Shown here piece by piece: positions 1 through 11,599 of a DNA stretch of 64,000 nucleotides. The notes under the pieces were generated by a model. The model was not told the DNA's origin. It did not search any database and saw nothing but the letters and a program-made list of their open reading frames with translations. The number at the start of each line of letters is the position of its first letter. Positions within the stretch are counted from its first letter, which is position 1. The position numbers and the translations under genes are program-made. The stretch comes from Turritopsis dohrnii (Eukaryota; Cnidaria; Hydrozoa; Anthoathecata; Oceaniidae). The stretch is taken from contig BQMF02000170.1 in NCBI GenBank assembly GCA_027922465.2, positions 248,001 to 312,000 on the forward strand, read 5' to 3'.

Positions 1-805
1 TACATTGCAACTCCAATCGAACGTGACTTTTTTGGCTGGTGAACCAATAGGGAAAAGGTTTATTTTATTATAATTATTATTAATTTTATATTCCAAGGAC
101 TACTGTTGACTTTGCTTTGAAAACAGAAGCTTTCCTTGCCCGACTCAGACAGGCTAAAAAAACTGTGACAAAATATTTTTTCGCTTTTGTTTTAATAATT
201 AAATTTCTTTTAATTGTTATGCGCTTCTGATTGAATATGTTTTTTATTTACTTCATTCATTTAGCACATGCACTTTTCTCCTCCTGTGTGATCTTTTTAA
301 GAGAAACCATTTTCCCACCTACTTCCGATAGCACCCATGTTAGAGTGCGTAAAACAAAACCTAATAATAAGTTGAAGTTTTCTCTCTCTACGTTTTGAGT
401 GTATTGTTAAACTGATAACTGATTGGTTTTAAAAAGTAAATAAATAGCACATCATGAAATACAGTTTGTTTGTTTACACTGACATTTGATTGGTTTAAAA
501 TCGTAAGTAAAAACCATGTGAAGTTCATGTTTGGAATGCATTGTGTAAAGCAAGAAAGTTTGCTGACATTTTAAATGCGACCGAGTTTAGCACAAGCAAG
601 ATTTGAAACACAAGGAACGTGTTTGTCTTCATGTGCAGTCAACTTTGATTAAACAATGAAACTAGCAGCCAATGAAGTTAAAACAGTCCATTAGCCATTA
701 GAATTGAACCTCAGAACCGTTTATAAGGAAATGACGTTTATTGGAGGCTGCAAGGCGATACAGTGCAGGTGGACATAGGGGGCGAGCAACGCAGCCTTGG
801 CTGCT
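1..805 (+). mobile_element. non-autonomous Helitron, type-I family, 5' part cut off by the window edge
   Basis: The sequence matches the interior of the other type-I Helitrons here (48672-49519, and the inverse of 45691-46547 and 55358-56258), including the stretch about an AATCGAACGTGAC motif near base 15. It ends in the GC-rich 3' hairpin (GGGGGCGAGCAACGCAGCC) at about 778-797, followed by a decayed CTAG. No protein is encoded. The next Helitron starts directly after it. Confidence 0.75.
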
Positions 806-1270
806 TCTATATATTAATAGCCGATTCTGTCTGTTTGTGTATCTGTCACACAAAATGGTAGGTGAGTTGTGAGAGAAATTATTTCTTATCTTTTGCGCAA
901 CGTCAGTGTGAAGCCATTGCATTGAGACCCAAATAGAACGTGACGTTAAGGGAAAATTATCTTGGTAACCAATAGAGATAACTGACGTTTTTTGGGTCCA
1001 TGATACAGGCAATGGGGTGTCGAAAAATTTGGGTCTAATTTTTTTGGGGACGGGTCTGTGACGTCATCAAAACTTTTGACTGACGATATCTCTGTAACGG
1101 TTGGTTGTAGCAAAACGATCCCATACTTTTTCTTGCTCAGAATTTTTAGCTCTACGAGATGGTAACACTTCCCATTGTCAATTCCTTAATTCAATTTTTC
1201 GTGAACTCTTTGGAAGGTGACACAACTCAGGCTGAACATGGGCAGTGAGCGACGCCGTCTTGGCTTCTAG
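806..1270 (+). mobile_element. short non-autonomous Helitron, mosaic of two families
   Basis: It starts with the type-I 5' end TCTATATATTAATAGCCGAT at 806 and ends with a GC hairpin (GTGAGCGACGCCGTCTTGG) and CTAG at 1267-1270, followed by T. The middle (about 960-1200, with GTGACGTCATCAAAA) is not type-I interior: it matches the interior of the type-II elements at 48360-48600 and 54050-54300. The 465-bp element is therefore a mosaic of modules. No coding capacity. Confidence 0.75.
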
Positions 1271-1560
1271 TATAAATTAAAACAGGGTTGCCATGTCTAT
1301 CTTTCCATGTTTGTTGCTCCCATTCTTGAATCCATGCGAGGACAATATCTTGATCATTATCGTGCCTTTTCATTTGATCTAGGCCATATGACTTGCTGAT
1401 ATCCCTTATATCTTGGTCTTCAATAATATGTTCTCGATTTATTTGTCCAGTGATCCTATTTCTGATGTCATGCAATATTTTTTCTTGAGATACACCTTGA
1501 TGCCTGTATTTGTTCGGTATGTGTAGGTGCTGCAATTCGGTTTCATGTCCATAATGGGTG
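1271..1560 (-). pseudogene. MULE-type transposase N-terminal fragment
   Basis: Reading the minus strand from about 1560 gives an open segment of roughly 95 codons. It has the pattern HYGHETELQHL, then a run ending in DIRNRITGQINREHI and DLDQM/KRHDNDQD-like motifs, and ends near HGNPVLIYT. From memory this order (HxGH, Il.diR, a QDIR.I segment, then NPVL.Y) is typical of the region before the DDE core of Mutator-like (MULE) transposases in marine invertebrates. Only this fragment is present; the adjacent Helitron end at 1270 truncates it. The DDE core is missing, so it cannot be functional. The family call rests on pattern memory. Confidence 0.45.
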
Positions 1561-2600
1561 AAGCATGAGTCTGTTGTTACTTATCTGTTAAGGTGAACTG
1601 TCGCTTTAACGGTGCAGGTACGATTATTGTCAATTCGAGCAGTACCTGAAAGATGAAATAAAATTGAAAATACTACATAAAGAGTCTAAAGTAAAGTCAA
1701 GTCACAAAATAGTTTGTCATTGTTTGGAGCAAGCTCAATCATCAGATGATTCTATAGGTATTCCTTTGAGTACAACTGTGTCTGAGACTGTTGTTGATTT
1801 ATAACTTGATACGTCTTGCAGCTTGTTCTAACGAAGTAGAACAATGCTCTTCTATTGATTGTGCATCTGTCTCGCAAAATGATATCAACGCATTTGCCCT
1901 ACCATCTACATGGCATGTTAAAGATTTGAGACTGAAGTCAACGGCCCAATATGAAACCACCTTCCCTTTTCCCTTTTCCACCTCACAAATACCTAGTTGA
2001 CACTGTTGCAGAATCTGGGGGAAAGAAATACAGGTGCATTTACTGACTGCACCTAAAAACGCAACTTACCTTTGCCAGAGTATATTGCCAAAATGATTGA
2101 AGTTCCTCTTGAAAATTTCTTCCTAGATCTTGGTATTAATTTGAAAAATGCCAAGTTTGCATGTATATATACAACCAACAAGAATTCTGGTGGAAAAGGG
2201 GGCTTGAAGCGCTATCTAGAACACAAAGTTCCTCACATCGTTCCTATCTGCAGGCCTCAAAATCTGTTAAATTTTGCGCGAGTGTAATTGTACTCCCGTC
2301 GTAAATTCATCGCGAGTACACTGTGTAGGGAAATACTCGCGTAATCTTCTTTCACGCGAGTACAAACGTTGCAGCATATACAATTCTTTTGTATTTTTAG
2401 GATGGAGAGACACTCCTTTGCGGCACATTTTTTCAGTGTTATGCAATAGAATTACGTCATGTCTACAACACTACGAAAAGGAAGAAAATAATATCTTAAC
2501 TTTGTCATTCATTTACAATTCTATTGTGCACACACATGCGCGAACAATGGAGATCGAAGTATTCAAATAGTTTTTAAATGAATATTTTCCTTTCCTGAAA
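1561..2600. other. unassigned stretch with short coding-like remnants
   Basis: Several short open segments lie here, the longest on the plus strand at 1791-2000 and 2072-2287, but none matches a family I know. At 2270-2380 a CGCGAGT motif recurs in both orientations. This is probably the remains of an old element. No function is assigned. Confidence 0.25.
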
Positions 2601-2626
2601 CTGAAATATGACACGTGTTCTAGAAA

Positions 2627-2709
2627 AAGGTGACTCTTCGCCGCCTTTTGAAAACTTTTATAAAGTAATCATTTACAAAAAGTAGCAAAGGCGACGGAGA
2701 GTCACCTTC
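2627..2709. repeat. imperfect inverted repeat (hairpin)
   Basis: AAGGTGACTCTTCGCCGCCT at about 2627 is matched by the inverted AGGCGACGGAGAGTCACCTT ending at about 2709, with about 43 AT-rich bases between. The stem is about 23 bp with a few mismatches. It may be a foldback element or MITE core. No target duplication was identified. Confidence 0.5.
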
Positions 2710-4690
2710 GCGTATTGGATATAATTAGAGAGAAAGTCTTTTATGGTTTTTTAGAAAATGAAATTGAAAATGAATGGTGAAATTGAAAATACAAAGTATA
2801 AAGTCTTCGCTACCCTATTGTGTGCCTGAATATTATGCTCAAGGGATCTGCGGAAATATATTTTTAATCCCAGAGGAAAGAACATGGAACATTCATTTAT
2901 TAAAATGAATTACAATTACAATTGATTTGAGCGTTTCAAACTCAGGTGTCTAGTCGCGACAATCTTTTGTAAAATTTTGTCACGATCGCAAAAGAAGACT
3001 CTCTCTCCAACACAGAGCTCCTATTAATCATTCTATTTAATGGAAGATCTATATAAAACTACACAGATGGAGAGTTTCTCTAAGAACTTTTTTGTCTAAT
3101 TTATGTTTTCCATTCTTAATAATGATAAGAAGGTTAATTGAATTCTTACTGATTTCCGGGTCAGGCTCCCGGGCATTTCCATCGAGATTCAAATTTTCTA
3201 AATTATGGAATGAATTAGGAATGACATATCTAGACATAAAATTCAACTACGAAAAATTAGGCAACAACTATTGCAGCGACTTACCAAGAAGCTGCTCCAT
3301 ATCTAAAAATAAAAAAAAAACAGTAAGCAACAATCACATGATATGAATAAAAAAATAGCAAAAAAAGTGCATTTCTTAGAAAGAATCAAGAAATATTTTG
3401 TGAAAAGAAATGGACATACCTCGATTATTTAAATTTTGAAATAAAATGAAAAACAAAGATTTAATGAAACATTGTAAAAGATTGAACTTGAAAACAGTAT
3501 TCATATAACAAAATGAATTATCGTGAGGTGCTTACACAATGCTGCAAGTGCAGCTTTGCCCTTATTGTTGTTGTTGTTGTTGTTTTTTGACATCTGAAAA
3601 AATAAAAAATTGTTAAGAATACTTTTTTGGACATGCGGTAAATATGTCATTTACATGTGATAATACGAACGTTGACTAAAAGTATGCATGAAGGAGATGC
3701 AGCAAAGTGACATCTAACAGCCAATACGTTTTATGCTATATTATTCTGTACAAGAGAAAATATTGGACAACGGTTCAAGTTATATATTCTCAATATATAT
3801 ATTTTACAATGTATAGTCAGTAACATGAAATCATTTTAAACACTTTTATAGAGATTAACTCCTCTTATTTGCATGTTCTTAAGTTCCAATATATGAAACA
3901 TCTGATTATTATACCAACTCCAGGGTAAAAACTTCTGGTTATCCCAAGCCAAAAGGGATTGACTAAGTCTATTCTTCCAGAAGAAACCTTATAGATAGGT
4001 ATAATAAGCAATGTTCATTGGGACTTTAGAAATTTAAACAGTTAAAAAGGAAGGTGGGTCATGTCATGGGTGATAAATGAACATGAACACGCAACCGTGA
4101 ATTTTGAACATGCACTGCCGTTTTCAGTTACTTCAGATCAGTTAAACGTATATCTGCAATATCAGAAATTTAAAAGTTTCTGTCTAATATCTCAATAAAC
4201 ATAAGCTGATCTTTCAAGTGCAACGAAATGTCATTTTTATTCACATTAGCTGATATGTATCTTCTACTATACGACACTATGCAAATTCTAAACATGAAAA
4301 TAAGTTGTGCAAAAATTAAATCTACTTTAAATTTGTTAGTAAAGGTGCAGGCGAGGAGGAAAATCACTAAAGGTTTCTTACCCATGCTTAATGAAGAAAT
4401 CATTTACCTGAGTATATGGTGTCTCAGTACCGCAATGTAAAACAAAAATCTGGAGAAATTTATGTTTTATCTCCCTATCTAAAAAAGGAAAAGAAATTGT
4501 TAGTGAACTGCAGCTATGCCAATAATAATGGACTATCATGTAAAAACATTGAAACATTCATACCAATACATGCAGTTCAACATGCCATATGTTACTGTAT
4601 AACAATGATAAAACAAAACTGTCTTTTCAATGACATCAGAATCTCAAAAAAAGAGAATAAATTACAATATGTCATACATACAACGGCTTT
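2710..4690. other. AT-rich non-coding stretch
   Basis: Only short chance reading frames are seen on both strands. A short (TTG)n run lies near 3566-3585. No gene, RNA or element end could be supported here. Confidence 0.4.
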
Positions 4691-4692
4691 TT

Positions 4693-4768
4693 GCCGCTTG
4701 CCTACCCTCCTCCACCCGACTCCATGCCGCTTACATACCCTCCTCCACCCGGCTCCATGCTGCTTCCA
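4693..4768. repeat. 33-bp tandem repeat, about 2.3 copies
   Basis: A unit starting GCCGCTTGCCTACCCTCC begins at 4693, repeats at 4726 and begins again, partial, at 4759. The copies differ at a few bases. The block is C-rich against an AT-rich background. Confidence 0.6.
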
Positions 4769-4779
4769 TATTTTTTCAT

Positions 4780-5045
4780 AATCTATTCAATCTTCAATCT
4801 ACTCAAATTTCAAGGTAATCTAATCTAATGCTATATAATAATCATTTGGCATATTCAATCTAATCTATTTAATGTAAACTAATCTAATTTCTAGGTCATC
4901 TAATCTAATGCTATACTCGTTCAATTCAATTCAATTCAATGTAATTCAATTCAATGTAATTCATTTCAATGTAATTCATTTCAATGTAAACTGCTTTAAT
5001 TTCAATATTATTCAATTCAATGTATACCAATTTAATTTCCAGGTA
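4780..5045. repeat. TCTAAT / TTCAA simple-sequence block
   Basis: Irregular repeats of TCTAATC and then TTCAATTCAATG fill about 260 bp just downstream of the minus-strand helicase stop. No Helitron 3' hairpin with a CTAG-type end could be recognised here or nearby, so the 3' end of the adjacent Helitron may have been lost in or beyond this block. Confidence 0.6.
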
Positions 5046-5139
5046 ATGTAATGTGCTGCCTCCTCATTAACCTTGCGTAAAGTTTCAATTCAAAACATTT
5101 AATATCAATTGCACAAATATTTTTGCAAGGTAAAAATAT

Positions 5140-8100
5140 TCATAATACCTGTTGGTAGACTACATTTCTAGTGTAGCATCTCTCTCTAACATAGCCTTGC
5201 TGCAAAGTTCTACAAACCTTTACTTTCACAGCTTGAAAGCGTCGTGTTCGTGAAAATGCAACATACAGTTGACCATGACTGAAGCAAGGCCTTTGCATGT
5301 AAATACCAACCCGTTCAAAAGTCTGACCTTGACTTTTGTTTATGGTTATTGCGTAGGACAAACGGAGAGGAAATTGTGTACGCTTCAGCTGAAACGGAAG
5401 GTTGGTATCGTTGGGACACAATGTTACTCTACGAATGAGCACCCGATTTCCAGCGGAGATACCCGTCAGCACTTCACAATCAAGGATATTCTCTCGGAGA
5501 TTACGGATGACTAATCGGGTGCCGTTGCATAAACCGTCCTTCAATGATAAATTTCGCAGCAGCATCACTATACTGTTGACTTTCAAGTTCAACCGTTGTG
5601 GAGGCATTCCAGAAGGAGTAAGCGAATTGATGAACTCCATCGGATACAGGTCAATCTCTTCTTGCTCATCAGAAACAACAGAATCGATGCTAAAGTACGT
5701 GGCTGTTTCACCAGGCATTCCCTGAAGAATCCGTTCATTAATTACTAAAGCCTTATCATTGGTCGGTGTCAGAATTACACGACTCAACATATCCTCTACT
5801 CCAGCATCACTAAAAATAGAATGGACGATATCATTATTTTCGTGCACAACACATTCGTGCGGAATGTCGATGGAGTCTTTAAATGGCTCATCCACTTTTT
5901 TCGGTATCGTTCCACTTCCTAATTCAAGTAGGAATTCTGCAAATCCCCTTTCTCCAGGTGCAGCTCTCATGTTGACATTTAGATGAAATATTTGCACTAT
6001 TGGCCACAAGACAGAGCTTTTGATGCATGCTTCCACTATCTGAGCTGGTCTGCCTCTTTTCACTACTGGAAGAGTCTGTCTAAAGTCACCACCTAAAAGA
6101 ACAACCTTTCCAGCAAAAGGCACATCACTGTCACAGATATCTCTGAGCATTCTATCAATAGCCTCAAGTGCATGCTTAGGAATCATACTTGCCTCATTAA
6201 ATATCAAAATATGCTGACTACGTAAGAAATCGGCATGCCTACTGTTAGGCTTGACTACTGTTAGGCTTGACATTGCATGTTGAATTGTCCAATACAGGAA
6301 CAGGCAATTTAAAAAGAGAATGGACTGTCTTACCATTTTGTAACAGTGTTGCTGCAATTCCAGTCCATGCACACATACTTACTGATAGGTTTCTTCCAAT
6401 AACCTCGCGAATGATGTAATTGTACGTGAAAGTTTTACCTGTTCCACCGGGCCCATCAAGGAAGAAAACTTTAGCATTATTATTGTCGTTTGTTGCCACT
6501 GCATCTAGGACTGCATCAGCAACAGCAAGTTGGTCAGCATTCAACGTGTTCCTCATGTTGATGGCCTCTTCCCTCATTTCATCAGCATTTGGTAGATCGT
6601 CAGCAATAGCTTGTTCAAAAGCCGGTAAATCAAAGTCAGTAACAACCCTACCAAATTGCTGCAGGACTTCCTGAATTTTACCAAGAGCTAACTGCTCTGC
6701 TTGTACTTCCGGCTAGTGTCTCAAAAAATCTTCAATCATGTGAGCACGAAATCTTTCCCACAACTCAGCTGGATTGCTTGGCTCTCCATGGATCAGAATG
6801 AAAGAGAACGCTTTGCGAATTTTAAAGGGAGTTGCTGATTCGCCAAGTTCTTCCATGGTTCGTATCCACAAAGTATCGTCATCCAATAGTCCAAGTGCAA
6901 TACACGCTTCCCTAAAAGATCTATATAAAATCCCATTAACAGTTCTAAGGTATTCAAAGGAAGTCGCACCAGGAACATGTAACAACAGCACACGTAAGAA
7001 ATACCTTTCACCCTGCCGAATACTAGCATTGTACATTCTACTTACAATTTTTTCTGCTCCACGCTGACGTGTCACCCACTTACGTTGTCGTGTTTGAAAC
7101 ACATAATGGTGGGGGATATCAGGATATAAATATTGACGTGCCTGCTCGTCAACACGATTCAATTCGAACCAAGCAGTTAGTGTGCTCTAGACCTCTTTCC
7201 AGTGCTGCTTGTTCCTGTCCTTCTCTGAAAAAAATCTGCTGCTCATTTGGAAGGTGAACAGGAAGTCGTAAAATTTGAGTGTGCATTGGAAAAGAGCATA
7301 AACGCCACACAGCTTCTGGAGCAGATACATACCTCGCATCTAAAAAAGTTTTGATTTCGTCGTGATCTATTCGCTCATTGATTTCAATATGAGCAGTATC
7401 GTGTCCTTTGTAAATGTATTTGTACAAATATTTGACACTTATAATGGAAACGCAGGCCTCTAGGTTTATATGTGCATTGTACTTTTTGCTGAGGAAAGGA
7501 TTGTGTTGGACAATCCATCTGTTGTCAAGATCCATATTCCGAATTCGAACAGTTCTTCCGTCATCTGGTCGGTGATATAAAGGATAGCCATCCACATTTA
7601 AAACAGTTCCATTGTTGAACTGCTTTGGAAAATTTTTGCTGCACTTACCATCTTGCATACACGGTGAAGACACATTCAAATGGCCACATGGACCATGGAC
7701 CATGCAGGATTTGATGATTTCATAAAGTTCTGGTTCTTGATTGCGATTTGGAATTCGTGCTGATATCAACGAATCAATGTCATCACCATTGCGCAACTTA
7801 AATTCGTTGCCAAGATGCAGCAGTATGTGCACATGAGGTAGACCCCTTTTCTGAAATTCTATAACATCCACCTGTGCTTCAGATACACCTAGAACAGAAT
7901 CTTTGATAATATCGTTTTTAAGAGTTTCCAACTTCAATTTGAATACACGTGCAAACAGATCTGGCCTATCTGATGCGGTTTGACCAGGCAAAAGATTTTG
8001 AACAATTTCAGGCCATTTAGGATTGCATGTAAAAGTTAAAAATAAATCTGGTTTACCTTGTTTTGAAACTAATGCCATAGCATCTAGGTACAATTGGTTC

Positions 8101-9722
8101 ATATTTCTCGGTGAACCTGAAAAGGTAGATGGCAATACAACGATATTACCCGCACGAAGGTTTCGTTCATGGGCAGCTTCCTCCAAATAGTCCATCAGGC
8201 CTGTGTAGCTATCTGCCCGTAGTTGTTCTTGGTTCTGGCGTATGAAGTCGAGTCTTGCTCCCTCAACTTTGACATAGCTGTCAACAACAAACTGTTGAAA
8301 TAGTTTTCCAGCTAAATGTAAAGCAGAAAATTCACGCCTAATGGCAATACGATAAATATAATACTGCAATTGTGTAACTTTATTCCGCCTTTGAGTTGCA
8401 TGCTGTTGGACGTGATTCATGTTTGGACTCCATCCAGGATCACCTCTAGGAAAAATCATTGGATACATCATGGAGTCAATGTTTGTAGATGTGTAAGGAA
8501 TATTGCGCAAGGGCTGATCTCTTGGATAAACAACAATATTTCTACCAGCGGGAGGTGCACCATCGTTACCTACAAAAACTGCTGCAACTTCTTCATGATG
8601 TGGAGCATTGTATCTCCTCCTGTCTTCACCTTCTCGCATATACATACCCACTACGGAGGTTGCTCTATGTTCTAAAAGCGCCCTTTCCTCCTCTTCCCGT
8701 TCAACCTGAGCCAAGTTACGATATGCTGCGGCATAAGGTGAAACTCTATTAATGACTGTTTGTATTTGCTCCATCAAGTCTCTGTTGCAATCCGTATTAG
8801 AAGGTTTTTGCATACGCATGTCAAGCGAATTAGCAGCTTCAATAATATACAGTTGGCTAAACATGGGCACTTGGTTTTCATTAGCATGCAGTGCTCCATA
8901 CCTATGTAGCAGTTGTCCACATATCCTAAAACATGGAGGCCCATTTCCTGGGGGAGGACGTAAGTTAGCTGACAGACAAGCAAAACTAAATGCATTATTA
9001 TAGATTCTAATACACTTACGGAAATGTTTACCCAGAGCAGAATCATCAAGTAAAAGATCCCGTAACTCAGGCAGATAATCTAATAAATTAGGAAGTTGTA
9101 ACTTTCCATTTGTGCAACATTTAAAATTAGTTTCACGGTCGAATTTGATTGCTCCACAATGTTCACATAAAATGTTAAATTCACCTAAAGAATGAATGTC
9201 AGGTAAATCATTGTTTTCAATATCAATCCGTGCAGCATTTAAAAAGCGAGCCCTGCCAACTCGTCTGTTTCGGACACATGCTCTTTGGTGTTGTTGAGCA
9301 TCAGTTGCACGTCGAGCAGCAGCTTGTTCAGGTTGCTTATGATCTCTTAGCGACTGTTGTCGGAGGGCTTGTTCTTCAAGTCGAGCAGCTACTTGATCAG
9401 GTTGCTCATTATCTCTTAGCGCCTGTTGTCCGTGAGCTTGCGCTTCAAGTCGAGCAGCTACTTGATCAGGTTGCTCGTTAGCCCGTCGCTGTCTTTGAAG
9501 TTGTGCATCCCTCTCCCTTCTCAATTGAGCACGAATCTCACTTTGATTTGCACGGTATCTCCCTTGTCGTTCAGCATTTCTAATGCGACGACGTTGTTGA
9601 GGGTCATCAGCAGGGGGTTGTTGTTGTTGATGTTGTTGCCGTGCATCAACTACATCTCTATCAAATTGTGATCTAGGCAATGCAAACCTTTGAGGGATTC
9701 CATAGTCATGATCAGAATTCAT
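5140..9722 (-). pseudogene. Helitron Rep-helicase, broken
   Basis: The family nicks and joins DNA with a two-tyrosine HUH Rep domain and unwinds it with a PIF1-type helicase. From the ATG at 9722: Gln/Arg-rich repeats (about residues 80-150), a Cys cluster with CEHCGAIKF (about 185), the HUH motif GLPHVHILLHL (about 627; codons near 7820-7845) and the paired-Tyr motif YLYKYIYKG (about 765; near 7410-7435). The helicase follows with Walker A GPGGTGKTF (near 6440), GGDFRQTLPVV (near 6080), INKSQGQTF (near 5320) and SHGQLYVAFSR (near 5270). Lesions: a one-base frameshift near 7175, a TAG stop at 6713-6715, and a 16-bp tandem duplication near 6237-6270 that shifts the frame. Walker B reads IFNEAS, with Asn where copy 2 has Asp. 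The open pieces are 9722-7149, 7162-6713, 6577-6245 and 6372-5140. It is clearly dead. Confidence 0.92.
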
Positions 9723-9913
9723 AACTCGTTGAGAAAAAACTCAAACAAAAGAACAATCTATACAGGAATGTATATATCTATTTATATAATTTTTATTATC
9801 ACCACAAAACAACAGGCCTTGTGTTTTTTGTCAGTTTACCTAGCTAAATAGACAACAATAAACAAAAAAGCAAACACAACTTTCCTATGTTATCTTTAGG
9901 CAAAACGAAATGA

Positions 9914-11375
9914 TCATTTTTTCTCAACTTTCTTCACTTTCTTTTCTTTTCCAGGATCACCTCTAGGAAAAATCATTGGATACATCATGGAGTCAATGTT
10001 TGTAGATGTGTAAGGAATATTGCGCAAGGGCTGATCTCTTGGATAAACAACAATATTTCTACCAGCGGGAGGTGCACCATCGTTACCTACAAAAACTGCT
10101 GCAACTTCTTCATGATGTGGAGCATTGTATCTCCTCCTGTCTTCACCTTCTCGCATATACATACCCACTACGGAGGTTGCTCTATGTTCTAAAAGCGCCC
10201 TTTCCTCCTCTTCCCGTTCAACCTGAGCCAAGTTACGATATGCTGCGGCATAAGGTGAAACTCTATTAATGACTGTTTGTATTTGCTCCATCAAGTCTCT
10301 GTTGCAATCCGTATTAGAAGGTTTTTGCATACGCATGTCAAGCGAATTAGCAGCTTCGATAATATACAGTTGGCTAAACATGGGCACTTGGTTTTCATTA
10401 GCATGCAGTGCTCCATACCTATGTAGCAGTTGTCCACACATCCTAAAACATGGAGGCCCATTTCCTGGGGGAGGACGTAAGTTAGCTGACAGACAAGCAA
10501 AACTAAATGCATTATTATAGATTCTAATACACTTACGGAAATGTTTACCCAGAGCAGAATCATCAAGTAAAAGATCCCGTAACTCAGGCAGATAATCTAA
10601 TAAATTATAGTCTGTTCAAAAAATATGTGCACTAATTTCAGTTACCATGTGGAAACCAGATTTAGCAAATTACATCAATTCCCTTGAGCCTGGTTTTTAT
10701 ATAAAAGCTGAAATTAGTGCACATATTTTTTGAACAGACTTTAGGAAGTTGTAACTTTCCATTTGTGCAACATTTAAAATTAGTTTCACGGTCGAATTTG
10801 ATTGCTCCACAATGTTCACATAAAATGTTAAATTCACCTAAAGAATGAATGTCAGGTAAATCATTGTTTTCAATATCAATCCGTGCAGCATTTAAAAAGC
10901 GAGCCCTGCCAACTCGTCTGTTTCGGACACATGCTCTTTGGTGTTGTTGAGCATCAGTTGCACGTCGAGCAGCAGCTTGTTCAGGTTGCTTATGATCTCT
11001 TAGCGACTGTTGTCGGAGGGCTTGTTCTTCAAGTCGAGCAGCTACTTGATCAGGTTGCTCATTATCTCTTAGCGCCTGTTGTCCGTGAGCTTGCGCTTCA
11101 AGTCGAGCAGCTACTTGATCAGGTTGCTCGTTAGCCCGTCGCTGTCTTTGAAGTTGTGCATCCCTCTCCCTTCTCAATTGAGCACGAATCTCACTTTGAT
11201 TTGCACGGTATCTCCCTTGTCGTTCAGCATTTCTAATGCGACGACGTTGTTGAGGGTCATCAGCAGGGGGTTGTTGTTGTTGATGTTGTTGCCGTGCATC
11301 AACTACATCTCTATCAAATTGTGATCTAGGCAATGCAAACCTTTGAGGGATTCCATAGTCATGATCAGAATTCAT
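9914..11375 (-). pseudogene. duplicated N-terminal part of the Helitron Rep protein
   Basis: This is the second copy of residues 1 to about 430 of the neighbouring Rep-helicase. It has the same start at 11375, the same Gln-rich repeats and the same Cys cluster. A 132-bp inverted-repeat element at 10609-10740 interrupts the reading frame after the CCTNGKLQLP region. The frame resumes at about 10605 and runs into unrelated Lys-rich codons near 9950, where the duplication ends. The HUH, Tyr and helicase parts are absent, so it has no enzymatic capacity. Its upstream region is also a copy, so it could still be transcribed. Confidence 0.85.
10609..10740. mobile_element. 132-bp MITE with near-perfect terminal inverted repeats
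   Basis: AGTCTGTTCAAAAAATATG at the left end is mirrored by CATATTTTTTGAACAGACT at the right, continuing inward to about 33 bp of stem. TTA flanks both sides (10605-10607 and 10741-10743; one extra T at 10608). The uninterrupted copy near 9075-9095 shows the empty site. A TTA duplication fits the PIF/Harbinger superfamily. No coding capacity. Confidence 0.8.
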
Positions 11376-11599
11376 AACTCGTTGAGAAAAAACTCAAACA
11401 AAAGAACAATCTATACAGGAATGTATATATCTATTTATATAATTTTTATTATCACCACAAAACAACAGGCCTTGTGTTTTTTGTCAGTTTACCTAGCTAA
11501 ATAGACAACAATAAACAAAAAAGCAAACACAACTTTCCTATGTTATCTTTAGGCAAAACGAAATGATCGTTTTTTCTCAACTTTCTTCACTTTCTTTTC

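Larger units (their letters stand above)
8434..11599. repeat. direct tandem duplication of about 1.5 kb inside the Helitron
   Basis: Bases 8434-9946 (the N-terminal third of Rep plus its upstream region) recur at 9951-11599 in the same orientation with very few base changes, for example TGTCCACATATCC against TGTCCACACATCC. The second copy is longer because it holds a 132-bp MITE. The junction shows a short CTTTT run as possible microhomology. The near identity points to a recent event. Confidence 0.92.

Noticed and set aside
4919..5035. CRISPR-like or regulatory array of TTCAATG
   Set aside because: Irregular simple-sequence slippage without spacers, in a eukaryotic genome.
8370..9671. Several plus-strand frames over the Helitron Rep gene and their copies at 10006-11324
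   Set aside because: They are complements of the Rep codons, repeated because of the duplication.
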